Shown here one piece after another: positions 62,430-64,000 of a stretch of 64,000 nucleotides of DNA (the stretch's first letter is position 1; each line of letters opens with the position of its first letter). The DNA comes from Sedimentisphaerales bacterium (GTDB lineage Bacteria > Planctomycetota > Phycisphaerae > Sedimentisphaerales > SM23-30): positions 124,001 to 188,000 of the forward strand of contig JANQJS010000049.1 in NCBI GenBank assembly GCA_028281535.1. The letters are read 5' to 3'. A model generated the notes under the pieces. The model was not told where the DNA came from, did not search any database, and was given only the letters and a program-made list of their open reading frames with translations. A program made the position numbers and the translations under genes.

Positions 62430-63443
62430 ATGAAATTGAGTGAAGCTGTAATTTATTATGAAGACCAAGCACCTAAAACTGCTTTAGAAGGAAAAACCGT
62501 AGCTGTTGTTGGTTATGGTAGCCAGGGGCATGCACATGCACAAAACCTTCGTGATAGTGGTATCAATGTTATTATTGCACAGCGAGAAGGTAGTGCGAAT
62601 CACAAGTTGGCTGTCGAGCATGGCTTTGAACCCATGGCGATCGCTGATGCCGTTAAGCAAGCAGATTTGATTATTGTTACGTTGCCTGATGAAGTCATGG
62701 CCAAGATTTACAATGCTGAAATTGCACCAAATCTTGCTCCAGGTAAAACGTTAGGTTTTGCCCATGGATTTAATGTGCATTTTAAATTCATCGAAATTCC
62801 AGCCGAAAACAATGTGATCATGATTGCCCCAAAAGGCCCTGGCCATCTGGTTCGTAGTGAATATGTCAAGGGTGGTGGTGTGCCATGCTTGATTGCTGTA
62901 GAGCAAGATGGTGATGGTAACGCAAAGAATATTGGATTGGCCTGGGCCAATGGTATCGGCGGTGCTCGTGCCGGGATTATCGAAACGACATTTAAAGAAG
63001 AAACCGAAACCGATTTGTTCGGTGAACAAGTTGTTCTTTGTGGTGGTTTGTCAGCTTTAATCAAAGCTGGATACGAAACTTTATTGGAAGCTGGCTATCA
63101 ACCAGAGATTGCTTACTTCGAATGTATGCATGAAGTGAAGCTGATTGTTGATTTGATGTACGAAGGTGGCTTGAGCTACATGCGTTATAGTGTTTCCAAT
63201 ACGGCAGAATATGGTGATCTGTCTCGCGGGCCTCGTATTGTGACCGAGCAGACCAAAGCCGAAATGAAAAAGTGTCTTGATGAGATTTGCAGTGGCCAAT
63301 TCGCTAAAGAATGGATTGATGAATACAATAGTGGCTGCAAGAATTTCAATGCTCTTTACAAAATGGATCACGAAAGCCGTTTGGAAGTTGTCGGCCGTAA
63401 ATTACGAAAAATGATGACCTGGATTGATGAAAAAGAAGTCTAA
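62430..63443 (+). CDS. ilvC: Ketol-acid reductoisomerase, class I
   Basis: Isomerises and reduces acetolactate in valine and isoleucine synthesis. 337 residues, normal for class I. The Rossmann fold reads '[20 protein letters not shown]'. The cofactor-specificity loop is R-E-G-S-A-N, where class I enzymes usually have R-x-G-S-x-S. Mg2+ ligands lie in '[20 protein letters not shown]' and '[19 protein letters not shown]'. '[20 protein letters not shown]' is also typical. AAGGAG lies only 3 bases before the ATG at 62430; initiation at the TTG at 62436 is an alternative. Confidence 0.96.
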   Translation: MKLSEAVIYYEDQAPKTALEGKTVAVVGYGSQGHAHAQNLRDSGINVIIAQREGSANHKLAVEHGFEPMAIADAVKQADLIIVTLPDEVMAKIYNAEIAPNLAPGKTLGFAHGFNVHFKFIEIPAENNVIMIAPKGPGHLVRSEYVKGGGVPCLIAVEQDGDGNAKNIGLAWANGIGGARAGIIETTFKEETETDLFGEQVVLCGGLSALIKAGYETLLEAGYQPEIAYFECMHEVKLIVDLMYEGGLSYMRYSVSNTAEYGDLSRGPRIVTEQTKAEMKKCLDEICSGQFAKEWIDEYNSGCKNFNALYKMDHESRLEVVGRKLRKMMTWIDEKEV

Positions 63444-63508
63444 GTCATTTTGAAATAGATTTTGCAACCTTGCGTGGCAAACAGATAAATCAAGGACAAA
63501 AAAGATAA

Positions 63509-64000
63509 ATGTCAACGACAGAAACAACAAGGCAGGTTAGCTTGAATGATATTGAGCGTTTAATTGAATTAGATTTTGTGCGAGCGACCGAGGCGGCAGC
63601 ACTCAATGCTCATCGTTGGTTAGGCAAAGGTGACGCAAAAGAAGCACATGATGCGGCTGTGGATGCGATTCGTGGTGCATTAGAAACCGCCAGTGTACGG
63701 GCAAAAGTCTGTATGGGGGATGGGATGAGTTCTCCAGCATCTGGTATCGAAGCAGGCGAAATCATTGGCGGCGATGAAAATGATGCTTTAGATGTAGAGG
63801 TTGCCATTTTACCTATCGATGGCGTCAAGCTTGTTAGTGAAGGCCGTCCAGGCGCCATCTGTGCGTTGTTGGCATCGACAGGGAGTGGTGAGAATCACTT
63901 TAAAAATATTCCCTGTCGTTATATGGACAAATTGGCCTTTGGCCCAGGCGTTAATGCCGGGCCTGGTAAGGTTCACTTAAATGCCTCCGTTCGTGATAAT
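63509..64000 (+). CDS. GlpX-like (class II fructose-1,6-bisphosphatase) protein, 3' end outside window
   Basis: The first 164 residues are visible. Clear GlpX-family features: 'FVRATEAAALNAHRWLGKGD' with D42 aligning to the first metal ligand, 'AVDAIRGAL', and 'GRPGAICALLAS' + 'YMDKLAFGPG'. Two motifs that normally hold Mg2+ ligands are changed. The G-E-G-E-M-D-E-A-P loop reads G-D-G-M-S-S-P-A-S (70-79), and D-P-I/L-E-G-T reads L101-P-I-D104-G-V. The phosphatase may therefore be altered or inactive, or a divergent paralogue. It follows ilvC by 65 bases on the same strand. Confidence 0.8.
   Translation, partial: MSTTETTRQVSLNDIERLIELDFVRATEAAALNAHRWLGKGDAKEAHDAAVDAIRGALETASVRAKVCMGDGMSSPASGIEAGEIIGGDENDALDVEVAILPIDGVKLVSEGRPGAICALLASTGSGENHFKNIPCRYMDKLAFGPGVNAGPGKVHLNASVRDN

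Overview
The window reads as chromosomal DNA of a moderately AT-rich Planctomycetota-type bacterium, most likely of the Phycisphaerae. This placement is inferred from content, with no marker-gene phylogeny: a giant secreted protein opening with the planctomycetal LEPLETRVLL-type motif, many secreted proteins with dockerin-like D-x-D-x-D...W-L segments, PEP-CTERM sorting signals, an LpxR-like outer-membrane protein, RodA, menaquinone synthesis by the futalosine route (MqnE), and a zinc-free L31. No tRNA, rRNA, CRISPR array, insertion sequence or prophage was seen.

Layout. 0-5 kb: end of an exopolysaccharide locus (TPR protein cut by the window edge, Wzz/BY-kinase-like co-polymerase with a degenerate ATP site, Wzx-like flippase), then two small YjfB-like genes. 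5.5-18 kb: membrane protein, bioB, acetyltransferase, a seven-repeat fibronectin-III secreted protein, thiC, an HTTM-DCC fusion and a large glycosidase-like protein. 18-20.5 kb: rpmE2 (with a Zur-like inverted repeat), prfA, a SpoU/TrmH methyltransferase. 20.7-26 kb: two beta-helix/sugar-binding/dockerin-like paralogues with duplicated leaders. 26-33.8 kb: rodA, pabA/trpG, mqnE, trpC (apparently leaderless), two thioredoxins, ridA, scpA. 33.9-36.6 kb: accessory island with three secreted-protein genes and decayed copies of the adjacent ends of scpA and trpS. 36.8-41.9 kb: trpS, ahpC plus a small partner gene, pyrK-pyrD. 42-54 kb: secretome block (PQQ sugar dehydrogenase, broken PEP-CTERM gene, CHASE hybrid kinase, 2,252-residue lipase/SdrD-repeat protein, lysyl-oxidase-like protein). 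54-64 kb: larC, trxB, a pair of unknown envelope proteins, sppA, lpxR-like, ilvN, ilvC and the start of a GlpX-like gene.

The most interesting signals are regulatory. (1) The pyrK-pyrD leader has a near-consensus promoter, a 44-codon ORF, a hairpin followed by a U-rich stretch, and an intrinsic terminator lying inside that ORF. This is the layout of the enterobacterial pyrBI (pyrL) UTP-sensing attenuator, but here it precedes pyrKD in an unrelated phylum. (2) The ilvN leader has a promoter, a long folded segment whose 3' arm can pair either upstream or with a Shine-Dalgarno sequence, and a 55-codon ORF overlapping the ilvN initiation region. (3) The scpA-trpS interval carries remnants of both flanking genes beside the accessory genes, a fossil of repeated insertion at gene ends.

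Several start codons were moved downstream of the longest ORF on the basis of ribosome-binding sites or family alignment; each entry says so.
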